Notes under the pieces: generated by a model
What the model was told of the DNA's origin: nothing
The model's database searches: none
What the model saw: only the letters and a program-made list of their open reading frames with translations
Source: Armatimonadota bacterium
GTDB taxonomy: Bacteria > Armatimonadota > Fimbriimonadia > Fimbriimonadales > Fimbriimonadaceae
Direction of reading: 5' to 3'
Assembly: GCA_029781035.1 (NCBI GenBank)
Contig: JAKOXK010000030.1
Location: 84,285-148,284 of the forward strand
Length of the DNA stretch: 64,000 nucleotides
Part shown: positions 25,293-33,717 of the stretch, piece after piece
Layout of the letters: the number at the start of each line of letters is the position of its first letter
Position numbering within the stretch: the stretch's first letter is position 1
Position numbers and translations under genes: made by a program

Positions 25293-26294
25293 ATGGAGTA
25301 CCGCTCGCTGGGCCGCACAGGCCTGTTGGTCAGCAACCCGTGCCTAGGCACCATGACTTTCGGCTGGGAGCCTGACGACTGGGGCAGCCACGAGCCGGAA
25401 GCCATGAAGGTGATGGCAAAGGCCCTCGAACTCGGCATCAACTTTTACGACACAGCGGACGTGTATGCCCAAGGAACGAGCGAGACGATCTTGGGCAAAG
25501 CGATCAAAGGGAAGCGCCACGAATTGGTCATCGCCACCAAGTGCCATGGACGCATGAGCGAGACGGACCCCAACGCGCGCGGCAACACGCGACACCACGT
25601 CATCGAAGCCTGCGAGGCCAGTCTGAAGCGACTGGGGACCGACTGGATCGACCTGTATCAAATCCACCGGCCCCAGCCGAGCGTGTCGATCGATGAGACG
25701 TTGAGAGCCCTCGACGACTTGGTCCGGTCAGGCAAAGTCCGGTACATCGGCACCAGCACGTTCGCGGCATGGCAGGCCTGCGAAGCTCTCTACGTGGCCA
25801 AGGCTTTGGGAACCAACGTCTTCGTCTGCGAGCAACCGCCGTACAACCTCTTGGACCGATCGATCGAGCGAGAGCTCCTGCCGTTCCTGAGGACCTATGA
25901 TTTGGCGTGCATTCCATGGTCGCCGTTGGCCGGTGGACAACTGTCCGGCAAGTACCTCGAGGCTCCGAAGTCGGCGCGGTATTCCAAGAGCGACCCCATG
26001 GGCCGAGTGTCGGCTCAATCGATGGCGGTCGTCAAGAAGTTGAAAGCTATCGCTGACAAGGAGGGTCTCACCTTGACACAACTCAGTCTGGCTTGGGTCG
26101 CCTCGCAACCAGGGATCACCGTACCGATCATCGGCGCCCGGACTCCCGAGCAGCTGCAGGATTCCGTCATGGCCTGCCAAACGAAACTGTCTGCCAAAGT
26201 GCTTGCGAAGATCGACCAAGTGTGCTCCCCGGGTTCCACACTGGTTCGCTACTACAACGCCGACTTCGGACCGAACGCCCGTCCTCTGGTTTAG
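25293..26294 (+). CDS. Aldo/keto reductase
   Basis: This 333-residue NADPH-dependent oxidoreductase of the AKR superfamily has the start EYRSLGRTGLLVSNPCLGTM. The catalytic tetrad is visible: Asp and Tyr in FYDTADVYAQG, Lys in VIATKCHG and His in YQIHRPQ. The cofactor-binding end has PIIGARTPEQLQDSV. It resembles the YajO/general stress protein 69 group; substrate is unknown. The frame runs back to 24876, inside guaB on the other strand, but that part is not protein-like. ATG 25293 fits the family start. ATG 25284 is an alternative; GGAGAGG abuts 25293. Confidence 0.9.
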   Translation: MEYRSLGRTGLLVSNPCLGTMTFGWEPDDWGSHEPEAMKVMAKALELGINFYDTADVYAQGTSETILGKAIKGKRHELVIATKCHGRMSETDPNARGNTRHHVIEACEASLKRLGTDWIDLYQIHRPQPSVSIDETLRALDDLVRSGKVRYIGTSTFAAWQACEALYVAKALGTNVFVCEQPPYNLLDRSIERELLPFLRTYDLACIPWSPLAGGQLSGKYLEAPKSARYSKSDPMGRVSAQSMAVVKKLKAIADKEGLTLTQLSLAWVASQPGITVPIIGARTPEQLQDSVMACQTKLSAKVLAKIDQVCSPGSTLVRYYNADFGPNARPLV

Positions 26295-26434
26295 CAGCTC
26301 CGAACGGGCGCCCAGCAGACGAAGGCGTCCTCAGGTGCGCTTGAAGCTGACGCTGGGCCAGGTCAAGGCGGGAATCGGCATGGCGACAGCCAGTCTCAGG
26401 CGGAGGTGCTCCTTACCAGGTAAAACAGTGCCTC

Positions 26435-28354
26435 ATGCAGGTTCAAGTCGCTGAGTTCGCAAAGCAGCACGGGGTCACGGCAACGGCCGTGATCAGTGTC
26501 TTGGACGACCTTGGCGTCGGACATGACGAATCGTCCTTTGAAGCTGACAAGGACATCGTAGACCTGATCGTTGAGGGACTTTCGGAAGCAGCCGCTTCTG
26601 AGGACACGATCCACTTGGCGCCGGGCAAATCCACGCCACGAGACCTGGCGGCGGCCCTCGGCAAGCCGGACAAAGAGGTCCTGACCGCCTTGATCAAGCA
26701 GGCAAGGGTCATGGCGACCCTGACGACGACCCTCAAACCCGAGGTCGCGGAGAAGGTGGCCGAGCTGTTTGGAAAGACAGTCAAGTGGGAAGAGCCGAAG
26801 GCCCCCAAAGCGGCGTCCCCCAACAGAAAAGTCGCCAAAGCCGGTCAGAAGGAGAAACGCCCTCCGGTCGTCACGATCCTTGGTCACGTCGACCATGGCA
26901 AAACGAGCTTGTTGGACTACATCCGCAAGACAAACGTCGTCTCCAAAGAGCATGGCGGGATCACCCAGCACATTGGCGCCTATCAAGTGAACCTGCCCGA
27001 GGGCGTGATCACGTTTCTCGACACTCCGGGCCACGCGGCATTCACCGCTATGCGTGCCCGCGGTGCCCAGGTGACGGATATCGCGATCCTCGTAGTCGCT
27101 GCCGACGACGGCATCATGCCGCAGACCATCGAGGCCATCAGTCACGCCAAGAACGCCGAAGTTCCCATCATCGTCGCTGTCAACAAGATCGACAAGCCTG
27201 ACGCCAACGTGGAGCGCATCAAGCAGCAACTCACCCAGCACGAACTGATCCCCGAAGAGTACGGCGGACAAGTCATCGTCTGTCCGGTGAGCGCGCACAC
27301 GGGCGAAGGTGTGCCGCACCTGCTTGAGATGATCCTGCTCCAGGCCGAAGTCATGGAGCTGCAGGCCGATTCCCGGGCGCCTCTGGCCGGGGTCGTGATT
27401 GAGGCACAGCTTGAGAAAGGCCGGGGCCCGGTGGCCACCATTCTCATCGATGACGGCACGCTCAAGGTGGGCGACATCATCGTCGTGGGGAACACCTGGG
27501 GCAAAGTGAAGGCGATGACGGACTGGCAAGGGCAGCGGATGCAGCAGGCCGGCCCCTCCACGCCCGTCGAAGTTCTGGGGCTGAGCGACGTCCCGGGCGC
27601 AGGCGACCGCGTTGAGCCGGCTAAGGACGAACGTTCCGGGCGTGACCTCGTGGACGATCGGCTGCAGGCAGAAAGGGCCAAAGCGATGACGTCGCCCAAG
27701 CGACGGGTCAGTCTTAAGGACATTCGCAAGATCGGGGAAGAAGACGAGATCAAGGATCTCAACCTGATCGTGAAAGCCGACGTACAGGGAAGCGTCGAAG
27801 CTGTCAGAGGTCTCCTTGAAAAGGTCGAGAGCGACGAAGTCAACGTCAAGGTCATCCACGCTGGAGTCGGCACGATCACAGAGAGCGACATTCTGCTCGC
27901 CAGTGCAGCGAACGCAATCGTTGTTGGATTCAACATCAAGCCCGAGGCGGGGGCTAAGGCCGAGGCTGAACGACACAAGGTCGAGATCCGCACCTACACG
28001 ATCATCTACGAGCTGATCGAGGATATCGAGAACGCTGTGAAAGGCATGCTCGAACCCAAGTTCGAAGAGGAGTTCCTCGGGACGGCCGAAGTCAGGGCGG
28101 TCTTCAAACTCACAAAAGCCGGAAAGGTCGCGGGATCCCACTGCACAGACGGTCGCGTTGTCCGCAACGCATCTGTGAGGGTCACCCGTAACCGGGAGCT
28201 GGTTTACGAGGGCAAGATCGCATCACTGCGCAACGTCAAGGAGGACGTCCGCGAGATCATCGCAGGCCAAGATTGCGGCATCAAGTTCGACGGGTGGGAA
28301 GACTTCAAAGAGGGCGACAGCATCGAAGCCTACGAGCTTGTCCAAGTGAACTAG
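26435..28354 (+). CDS. infB: Translation initiation factor IF-2, short form
   Basis: IF-2 brings initiator fMet-tRNA to the 30S subunit and promotes subunit joining. This version has 639 residues, short because the N-terminal region is only about 140 residues: one IF2-N module ([20 protein letters not shown]) and a second near [20 protein letters not shown]. The G domain is complete ([17 protein letters not shown]), followed by the domain-II signature and the C2 domain ending in ISLRNV-like [11 protein letters not shown] and [11 protein letters not shown]. It stands apart from nusA, rbfA and truB, its usual neighbours. The ribosome-binding site is weak (AGG 14 bases before ATG). Confidence 0.97.
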   Translation: MQVQVAEFAKQHGVTATAVISVLDDLGVGHDESSFEADKDIVDLIVEGLSEAAASEDTIHLAPGKSTPRDLAAALGKPDKEVLTALIKQARVMATLTTTLKPEVAEKVAELFGKTVKWEEPKAPKAASPNRKVAKAGQKEKRPPVVTILGHVDHGKTSLLDYIRKTNVVSKEHGGITQHIGAYQVNLPEGVITFLDTPGHAAFTAMRARGAQVTDIAILVVAADDGIMPQTIEAISHAKNAEVPIIVAVNKIDKPDANVERIKQQLTQHELIPEEYGGQVIVCPVSAHTGEGVPHLLEMILLQAEVMELQADSRAPLAGVVIEAQLEKGRGPVATILIDDGTLKVGDIIVVGNTWGKVKAMTDWQGQRMQQAGPSTPVEVLGLSDVPGAGDRVEPAKDERSGRDLVDDRLQAERAKAMTSPKRRVSLKDIRKIGEEDEIKDLNLIVKADVQGSVEAVRGLLEKVESDEVNVKVIHAGVGTITESDILLASAANAIVVGFNIKPEAGAKAEAERHKVEIRTYTIIYELIEDIENAVKGMLEPKFEEEFLGTAEVRAVFKLTKAGKVAGSHCTDGRVVRNASVRVTRNRELVYEGKIASLRNVKEDVREIIAGQDCGIKFDGWEDFKEGDSIEAYELVQVN

Positions 28355-28363
28355 GACGCCGCG

Positions 28364-29071
28364 TCACGGATCTCGGAGCCACTCCTCGTCCTTCGTGCCA
28401 CCGTAAAAACGTCCGTCCGCCTGCCTGGGGCGCGCTCGGTTCTTCGCGTGACCGTCACAAGCCACGAAGTTGAAGTGGTCGTGGTGCCGCGGATTGCCGT
28501 CATCCAAGGGTTGGAAGGCCTGGTCGCGCTCGCCATACACCCAGTTGATCTCATGGCGGGCCTCACCATTGCCGAATCCGGGATCCGACGCGAGGGGCCA
28601 GCCCTCGGCGAAGAGAATGGTAGAAGATGGGTATGAGATGGCAGTCGTGGCGGCCCATGCGGCTCCGATCGGCTCGTCCTCGTCGTCCTGCACGTTGTTC
28701 AACGCGTAGTCGTAACTCCACGTCTTCGAAAGTCCCAGTGGCCAGTTCGGCTCTGGCAGAGCATGGACCATGTGGCGGCTCGCCGCCGGGCAGTCGAGAA
28801 ACCGATAGTCTTTGGCATAGGGCTGCAGGGTGTCTCCCCAAGCCACGGGGTTCGGTCCCCCGTAGTCTGGCCCTGTGAACGTGTCGTCGCTGTCCTCAGC
28901 GTACAAGACCGCTGCCAATCCGATCTGGTGCATGTTGTCCAGGCACGCCGTCTGTTTCGCCGATTCCTTGGCTTGGGAGAAGACCGGGAACAGAATGGCC
29001 GCGATGATCGCGATGATAGCGATCACCACCAGAATCTCGATCAGTGTGAAAGCACGTCGTCTGGAGGCCAT
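28364..29071 (-). CDS. DUF1559-like pseudopilin (type IV pilin-like N-terminus)
   Basis: This 235-residue protein carries a class III prepilin leader and helix: MASRRRA, then [20 protein letters not shown] and FPVFSQAKESAKQTACL. The leader would be cut before FTLIE by a PilD-type peptidase. A periplasmic domain follows, with the DUF1559-like features AVLYAEDSDDT and FVACDGHAKN (the D-G-H position near the C-terminus). Members of this expanded family are very numerous in Armatimonadota and Planctomycetes; their job is unclear. The frame extends to 29197, but ATG 29071 is set by the leader. A probable promoter lies at 29134-29163. Confidence 0.9.
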   Translation of the reverse strand: MASRRRAFTLIEILVVIAIIAIIAAILFPVFSQAKESAKQTACLDNMHQIGLAAVLYAEDSDDTFTGPDYGGPNPVAWGDTLQPYAKDYRFLDCPAASRHMVHALPEPNWPLGLSKTWSYDYALNNVQDDEDEPIGAAWAATTAISYPSSTILFAEGWPLASDPGFGNGEARHEINWVYGERDQAFQPLDDGNPRHHDHFNFVACDGHAKNRARPRQADGRFYGGTKDEEWLRDP

Positions 29072-29133
29072 GTGGCGTGTTCGTGTCGTAACCTTACCAA
29101 TCAGTATGCCCGTTGAGGCGGACAGGGACAAGA

Positions 29134-29163
29134 ATAAGAAGACACTAATCACCTTTTGGTCAA
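29134..29163 (-). promoter_or_regulatory. Putative promoter of the pseudopilin gene
   Basis: On the minus strand TTGACC (29158-29163) is separated by 18 bases from TCTTAT (29134-29139). These match the -35 consensus at 5/6 and the -10 at 4/6. Transcription would begin about 50 bases before the ATG at 29071. This is one of few places in the window with a recognisable -35 box. Confidence 0.4.
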
Positions 29164-29230
29164 AGTGTCCAAGTATTACTGACGTATGTTTCGTCAAGTT
29201 CGGTCATTGTCTAGTATCCTTGGGGGACTT

Positions 29231-29860
29231 ATGGTGAAACGACGGCGAGCCTGGCCTAGTGCCCTGGGCATAGCTTCCTTGGTGATCGTAGCGGGCTGCA
29301 ACCCAGGTGGCGCTGCGAAGAACGCGTCTTCGACAACGTCTTCCAAGGCGAAACCGACCCGGGTCGCGGTCAAGCACGGACTCGATCCGGCGGCGATCAA
29401 CATCTCACGGACGGCAAAGGACATTACGATCGAAGACCTCTTGAAGATGGAGCGTCCCGAAGGACTGGCCGACGACATCTCCTCTGCAGCTTTTCAGGAT
29501 CAGCGTGTCGGGCCCCTCGAGACACAAGTCTGGCGGATCAAAGCGAAGGTCAAAAGCATCATCAAGCGACGGGACGGCGACTACTTCCTGACGATCGAGA
29601 GCCCGTCTGGAGCGACGACCGTGGTCGAAGTGCCCGACCCGAGCCTTTGTAAGGGCAGTCCTTTGGAGAAGGACATCACTGAGGTTCGCTCGGAGCTCGA
29701 GGCGAAGTTCCACCCCAACGACAAGCCGAAAGACGTCAATGCTGAGGCGACGATCGAGGGTGTTGGATTCTGGGGTCAAAAGGGCAAGCCAGGGGGCAAG
29801 TCATCGGGCAATGGAGCGCGGCTGATGCCAGGTCTGGGATTCGAGTGGGGCGACCACTGA
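29231..29860 (+). CDS. Lipoprotein, function unknown
   Basis: A 209-residue predicted lipoprotein. The signal peptide ends in the lipobox LVIVAGC, giving Cys23 as the lipid-modified residue. The mature part begins with a low-complexity Ser/Thr/Lys linker (KNASSTTSSKAKPTR). A folded region follows with VWRIKAKVKSIIKRRDGDYF and LTIESPSGATTVVEVPDPSLC, a probable OB- or barrel-like strand set, and the end (EATIEGVGFWGQKG) is glycine-rich. No family is recognised. ATG 29231 is preceded by GGGGGA at 5 bases. It is flanked by two pseudopilin genes pointing the other way. Confidence 0.8.
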   Translation: MVKRRRAWPSALGIASLVIVAGCNPGGAAKNASSTTSSKAKPTRVAVKHGLDPAAINISRTAKDITIEDLLKMERPEGLADDISSAAFQDQRVGPLETQVWRIKAKVKSIIKRRDGDYFLTIESPSGATTVVEVPDPSLCKGSPLEKDITEVRSELEAKFHPNDKPKDVNAEATIEGVGFWGQKGKPGGKSSGNGARLMPGLGFEWGDH

Positions 29861-29886
29861 CGCGCACAAACTGAAAGCCAAAACCA

Positions 29887-29914
29887 AAGAGGACGCCGGC
29901 AAGGGCGTCCTCTT
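29887..29914. terminator. Bidirectional stem-loop terminator
   Basis: AAGAGGACGCC and GGCGTCCTCTT pair perfectly over 11 bases around a 6-base loop, between the convergent lipoprotein and second pseudopilin genes. The sequence is A-rich before and T-rich after the stem, so it can serve both directions. Confidence 0.8.
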
Positions 29915-29944
29915 CTGATTGGGAATACAGTATTTGGGCCCTGC

Positions 29945-30727
29945 CTACCACTTCTCTTCGGAGACGTCGATCCAGGGGAACCACTGCGGACACGGCTGGA
30001 GCTGAGCCTGTTCGGGTGTGCTCCAGACCGTAGTCGCTACGGACTTCCACCACTCGGGAAGCTTGTGGTAGTGGGCATGGGTGTCGGCATAGACGTAGTT
30101 GGAACCGTCCTGGTGCCTGTTTAAGAGCCCAGTCTTGCCGTCCGGCGCCACCCAGCGACCTGGGTTGATCAACTCGAAGTTGCTGCCGCTCCCGGTCTCG
30201 GCGATGAAGATCTTGCTGGCCGGGGCCGTGATCGTGGACATGTTGCCGCCCGACACAGAGAAGTACTTGCCGTGGTACGGGGCACCGTCGTCCAACCGGC
30301 GGAAGAAGTAGTAGTTCAGGGCATACGAAAGCAGCTCGCCCTGCACGTGGATTCCGCTGTTCTTTGGCCATTCGGCGAGCCCGGTATTGTCATCCGGACA
30401 GTGGAAGAACTTCGTGTCTTTGGCATAGACCAACAAGAGGTCGGCCCAGTTGAGTTCTCCGGCACCTTTGCCAGCATGCCACGAGAAAACCGTATAGGGC
30501 GGGCCCTTATACGTGTTCGCGTCGTAGTTGGCCATAGGAAGCGTGTCGTCTGAATCTTGCAGGTATAAATACAGGGCAAGCCCAACTTGCTTCGTGTTCG
30601 AAAGACACTGAGTCTTCTTTGCGGCTTCCTTAGCCTGTGTGAAGACCGGGAACAATATGGCGGCCAATATCGCGATGATCGCGATGACCACCAAGAGTTC
30701 AATGAGGGTGAACGCTCGGTTTTTCAT
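29945..30727 (-). CDS. DUF1559-like pseudopilin (type IV pilin-like N-terminus)
   Basis: This 260-residue protein is similar in design to the one at 28364-29071. A short leader MKNRA precedes [20 protein letters not shown] and [17 protein letters not shown]. The C-terminal domain has [22 protein letters not shown], and a late [14 protein letters not shown], the DUF1559-like H-x-DG region. ATG 30727 is fixed by the leader; the longer frame to 30772 is not needed. It ends facing the lipoprotein gene across a bidirectional terminator. It is probably an inner-membrane pilin-like component assembled by a type II secretion or type IV pilus machine encoded elsewhere. Confidence 0.9.
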   Translation of the reverse strand: MKNRAFTLIELLVVIAIIAILAAILFPVFTQAKEAAKKTQCLSNTKQVGLALYLYLQDSDDTLPMANYDANTYKGPPYTVFSWHAGKGAGELNWADLLLVYAKDTKFFHCPDDNTGLAEWPKNSGIHVQGELLSYALNYYFFRRLDDGAPYHGKYFSVSGGNMSTITAPASKIFIAETGSGSNFELINPGRWVAPDGKTGLLNRHQDGSNYVYADTHAHYHKLPEWWKSVATTVWSTPEQAQLQPCPQWFPWIDVSEEKW

Positions 30728-30867
30728 ATTTTTTGCACCAAGAAGGGCTAGATTGTACAAGCAGGTCCTCAACCAAGGGCCGAAAGGCGACTATTAGTAA
30801 GAGGATTCTAACAAAACCACAAGGAATCTACGAGCCCTGATCCGGGTCAGAAGACCATAGGGTGAGG

Positions 30868-31332
30868 TCAAGCCGCGTGAGGCTGAGTGTCTTCAGGATT
30901 CGACCGGGCTTGTTGGAAGGCTAGGCGAATCCTTCCTGGGCGAGCCAATGTCTCCGCCTTCAAGAGCCGAATGATCCGCTCCCAACCGACGGCCGATGCT
31001 CCTGTCGACTGCTCGCGGATGATCCTCAGGACCAGGTTTTGGGTGTCCCGGTGGTGGATCGTACAATCAATCACGAAGCTCATTCCTCGTTGTCCTCCGG
31101 AGACCCGGACGATCCTGCCGATGGCCCAAAGACACGGGTCTTCCGTGCACAGGCGGACCCTGAACGCACGCTCCGACGCGTTGACGACGTGAGCCAGTTG
31201 TGTCACCCCTTGGTCTTCGATGACGACCGGAAAGTGTTCCTCACCGACTATGTTCAGTCGCCAGTACTTCCGCCGTTCGTGATGCAGATCAGACCAAGAT
31301 CCTGCATTGGAACTCTCTAAGCCGGCCCCCAT
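30868..31332 (-). CDS. PilZ-like domain protein
   Basis: A 154-residue cytoplasmic protein whose middle fits the PilZ pattern. An N-terminal basic start is HERRKYWRLNI, comparable to the RxxxR switch. It is followed by HVVNASERAFRVRLCTED in the D/NxS-G region and IGRIVRVSGGQRGMSFVIDC. The classical (D/N)xSxxG is degenerate, so c-di-GMP binding is uncertain. The open frame runs on to 31533 through rplL, but ATG 31332 has AGGAACGTT before it and is the sensible start. It is downstream of rplJL, beyond a terminator. Confidence 0.5.
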   Translation of the reverse strand: MGAGLESSNAGSWSDLHHERRKYWRLNIVGEEHFPVVIEDQGVTQLAHVVNASERAFRVRLCTEDPCLWAIGRIVRVSGGQRGMSFVIDCTIHHRDTQNLVLRIIREQSTGASAVGWERIIRLLKAETLARPGRIRLAFQQARSNPEDTQPHAA

Positions 31333-31413
31333 AACGTTCCTATTCCACACCGTGGCATGTCCAAATTGCTGGGAATCGTGGAAATGCTGTGCGTGTAGGA
31401 TCGGGCAACGGAA

Positions 31414-31441
31414 GGGCCAGGCATCAGATGACGCCTGGCCC
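31414..31441 (-). terminator. Terminator of rplJL
   Basis: GGGCCAGGC and GCCTGGCCC form a perfect 9-base stem with a 10-base loop, 21 bases after the rplL stop codon on the minus strand. The stem is followed by TTCCGTTGCCC, so the U-tract is poor. Confidence 0.65.
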
Positions 31442-31462
31442 ACGGTGATTGGGTACCGAACC

Positions 31463-31852
31463 TTACTTGAGTTCGACCTTCGCACCGGCCTCTTCGAGCT
31501 TCTTCTTGAGCTCGTCGGCTTCGGCCTTCCCAATGTTCTCTTTGACGGGCTGAGGGGCGCCGTCGACGAGATCCTTGGCCTCCTTGAGGCCGAGTCCGGT
31601 GACTTCGCGCACGACCTTGATGACGTTCAACTTGTTGTCGCCCGTGGCGGCCAGCACGACCGTGAACTCGGTCTTCTCTTCTGCGGCAGGAGCTTCCGCG
31701 CCACCGCCCGCCATCATCATGGGCATGCCCATCATCGGCGCGGCGGCCGTGACTCCGAACTTGTCTTCGAGAGCGGTCTTGAGCTCACTGAGCTCGATCG
31801 CGGTCATGCCAGCGATCTGTTCGACGATTTTTTCAACAGTAGCAGATGCCAT
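31463..31852 (-). CDS. rplL: Ribosomal protein L7/L12
   Basis: The 129-residue stalk protein recruits translation GTPases to the ribosome. The N-terminal dimerisation part ([20 protein letters not shown]) leads to an alanine-rich hinge ([14 protein letters not shown]). The C-terminal domain ends in [20 protein letters not shown] and the GPAP-equivalent [21 protein letters not shown] lies 9 bases before the ATG. It follows rplJ by 6 bases and ends at a stem-loop terminator. The usual downstream rpoB is absent; a PilZ-like gene follows instead. Confidence 0.97.
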   Translation of the reverse strand: MASATVEKIVEQIAGMTAIELSELKTALEDKFGVTAAAPMMGMPMMMAGGGAEAPAAEEKTEFTVVLAATGDNKLNVIKVVREVTGLGLKEAKDLVDGAPQPVKENIGKAEADELKKKLEEAGAKVELK

Positions 31853-31858
31853 GGTTGG

Positions 31859-32557
31859 TTACTCCGTGGGGGTCTCAGAGGCGGGCTCAGCAGGAGCTTC
31901 AGCCTCGGGGGTCGGGGCGTCGGCGGCTGGCGCCTCGGCGGTGGGTGCAGCTTCTTGTTCGGCTGTCTCGGCAGGTGCTGCAGCTGCGGGCTCTGAGGCC
32001 TCTTCCTTGGCTGCGGCCTCCTCTTTGGGCTTCGAGGGCTCGGCGCCAAGCTTGTCCGCAGCGGCATAGAGCGTGCGGATAGGCTGGGCGTAGAGGGCCT
32101 CGATCGTTCCAACGAGGTTGCTGATCGGCGCGGCTACGGCGCCGATGACCTGTGCGATCAAGACCTCGCGAGGTGGCAGCTTGGCGAGCGCATCGACTTG
32201 TTTGTCGTCGAAGAGGGTTCCGGCGATGTACCCGCCCTTGATCACGAGTGACTTGTGGGTCTTGGCGAAGTCAGCAAGGACTTTCGCACAGTCCGACTCG
32301 TTCTCGTAGACAAAAGCAATCGCGGTGGGCCCGCTCGTCATGGCTTCGGGAAGGTTGTTCGCGTCGTCGCCTGCGGCGATCCTGAACAGAGTGTTCTTGA
32401 CAACGCTGAACTCGCCGCCTTTGGCTTTGAGCTGCTTGCGGAGGTCCTGAAGCTCAGAAACCCTCATGCCGCGGTACTCGGTGAAGAGCACCCCTGCGGC
32501 TTTCTGGTACTTTGCTTTAGTCTGCTCGATGACGTTAGCCTTTTGGGCTGTCGGCAT
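31859..32557 (-). CDS. rplJ: Ribosomal protein L10 with long low-complexity tail
   Basis: L10 anchors L7/L12 dimers on the 50S stalk. The core is normal (NVIEQTKAKYQKAAGVLFTE, FRIAAGDDANNLPEAM, IAQVIGAVAAPISNLVG) and ends with the L12-binding helix around QPIRTLYAAADKLG. Beyond that comes about 60 residues made almost only of Ala, Glu, Pro, Ser and Thr (KEEAAAKEEASEPAAA onward, ending ASETPTE). This brings the protein to 232 residues against the usual 165-180. AGGAGG precedes the ATG. It heads an rplJL operon whose leader contains two hairpins. rplK and rplA are not upstream. Confidence 0.95.
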   Translation of the reverse strand: MPTAQKANVIEQTKAKYQKAAGVLFTEYRGMRVSELQDLRKQLKAKGGEFSVVKNTLFRIAAGDDANNLPEAMTSGPTAIAFVYENESDCAKVLADFAKTHKSLVIKGGYIAGTLFDDKQVDALAKLPPREVLIAQVIGAVAAPISNLVGTIEALYAQPIRTLYAAADKLGAEPSKPKEEAAAKEEASEPAAAAPAETAEQEAAPTAEAPAADAPTPEAEAPAEPASETPTE

Positions 32558-32568
32558 GTTTCCTCCTG

Positions 32569-32636
32569 TAGCCGGGATCCGACCTGGCTACAAACGATTG
32601 GGCTCCCGTCCGATGGCAGGAAGCGGGAGCCCAATC
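32569..32636 (-). promoter_or_regulatory. Putative L10 leader with two stem-loops
   Basis: In the 80 bases before rplJ lie two inverted repeats. The first is 13 perfect base pairs (GATTGGGCTCCCG at 32596-32608 with CGGGAGCCCAATC at 32624-32636, loop 15). The second is a GTAGCC/GGCTAC stem (32569-32592) ending just before the AGGAGG ribosome-binding site. rplJ leaders commonly bind the L10-L12 complex for autogenous control, so this is a reasonable reading; the known L10-leader kink-turn was not checked base by base. Confidence 0.5.
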
Positions 32637-32834
32637 AGCTTGATGTGCCGGCGCTCGCCGGAAACATCCGTCAATTCGTCTCTTCGCCACCCTCGGTCGG
32701 CATCATTAAGGCCCAGGGGCCACCGACTGTCTTCGGAGAGCTTGAGGGCGATTATGGCACGGACGGCTGGATCTTGTAGGACTCGAGCCTCCGTATGATG
32801 CTGAGATGCGGGCGCCAACCCACCGATAACAGAA

Positions 32835-33179
32835 ATGATGCCCGCCGAGATTGAGTGGCCGATCGTCCTGGAAACCAGCACCCACGCTCTGGTCGGATCC
32901 AAGCTGTTCGAGCCCTTTCTGGCCGAACGTCGGCAGCAGAATCAAGCCGTCTGGGCCGATTCCCAGCATTGGCGGCTCGGCTTCTACTTTGGCAAACAAG
33001 ATACGCGCCTCTGGGTTCCTCGCCGGTCGAAGGACGGGATACCTGTCGAAAGTGTCCTTGTCATCAACTTTGGACACGCCCTCGGGCGAAAGGCGTTCCG
33101 GATCTTGATGCTCGCTTACGGAACCGGACTGGTGGCACTGTGTATGGTCGGCTGTGCCTTAGCCGGTGTCCGCTGGTGA
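32835..33179 (+). CDS. Small membrane protein resembling DUF5808
   Basis: A 114-residue protein. Residues about 45-80 read HWRLGFYFGKQDTRLWVPRR followed by VLVINFGHALGRKA. This fits the DUF5808 pattern in which a YxNPxDPRLFVPKR-like segment precedes LNFAxxxA. A C-terminal membrane helix follows (ILMLAYGTGLVALCMVGCAL). Several overlapping frames exist here; this one alone looks protein-like. The ATG has GATAAC just upstream and no strong ribosome-binding site. It converges on the next gene with one base between the ends. Function is unknown. Confidence 0.6.
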   Translation: MMPAEIEWPIVLETSTHALVGSKLFEPFLAERRQQNQAVWADSQHWRLGFYFGKQDTRLWVPRRSKDGIPVESVLVINFGHALGRKAFRILMLAYGTGLVALCMVGCALAGVRW

Positions 33180-33180
33180 A

Positions 33181-33633
33181 CTAACCTCCAGCTGCCGATC
33201 CAGAACCCTTTTCCGAAATCGGCGGAGCCTCTTTGCCGTTCCAGCGCTTTACGACCGCGTCCAAGTACTTGGACCGCACTGTCGGATCCTCTTGGACCAG
33301 CCGAAAGGCTGCCTCGTCGTTCGCTGCTTTTAGGATCCAAAGATATCCGCTGCCGTCGGCAAACGGCCCGTCCATCAAGATCGAACCTTTCGACCGAAGG
33401 TACGCGGTGTACTGCTCATGGTTGGTCCGAAGAACGAGGTCGCTGGCGTCACCAGGTCTGGGATCCGGTGTCAGCCAGACGGCATAGAGTGTGCTGGCCG
33501 CTTTGGCAGCCTGAGCAGGTGCTGCCTGGCCCGGCGCGGCCGCTTGCGGCTTGTTCGCCTGCGGCAGCCCAAAGGCGACGAGAGCGACCGATGTCGCACC
33601 GGCAAGGGCTGTGAATGCTCTGGCTAATGTCAT
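33181..33633 (-). CDS. Secreted YCII-like protein
   Basis: A 150-residue protein with an N-terminal signal peptide (LARAFTALAGATSVALVAFG), then an Ala/Gln/Pro linker (KPQAAAPGQAAPAQAAKA). A YCII-type ferredoxin-like domain follows: LYAVWLTPDPRPGDASDLV, then HEQYTAYLRSKGSILMDGPF and WILKAANDEAAFRLVQEDP. YCII domains are usually cytoplasmic and of unknown or dehydrochlorinase-like function; the exported form is less common. GGAG precedes the ATG by about 10 bases. No other gene on this strand is close enough to define a role. Confidence 0.75.
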   Translation of the reverse strand: MTLARAFTALAGATSVALVAFGLPQANKPQAAAPGQAAPAQAAKAASTLYAVWLTPDPRPGDASDLVLRTNHEQYTAYLRSKGSILMDGPFADGSGYLWILKAANDEAAFRLVQEDPTVRSKYLDAVVKRWNGKEAPPISEKGSGSAAGG

Positions 33634-33717
33634 CCGTGGTGTCTCCTGGAGCGCATTACACTTGTACGACGTGGGAGCCCGTGTTGGGGTTCGCCAGTGA
33701 CACGGGGTCGGCCACGC

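Noticed and set aside
26396..28141. A 581-codon open frame on the minus strand
   Set aside because: It is the antisense shadow of infB, which is certain on the plus strand.
32706..33077. A 123-codon minus-strand frame opposite the DUF5808-like gene
   Set aside because: The plus-strand frame has the recognisable FYFGKQDTRLWVPRR segment and a membrane helix; the minus-strand product matches nothing.
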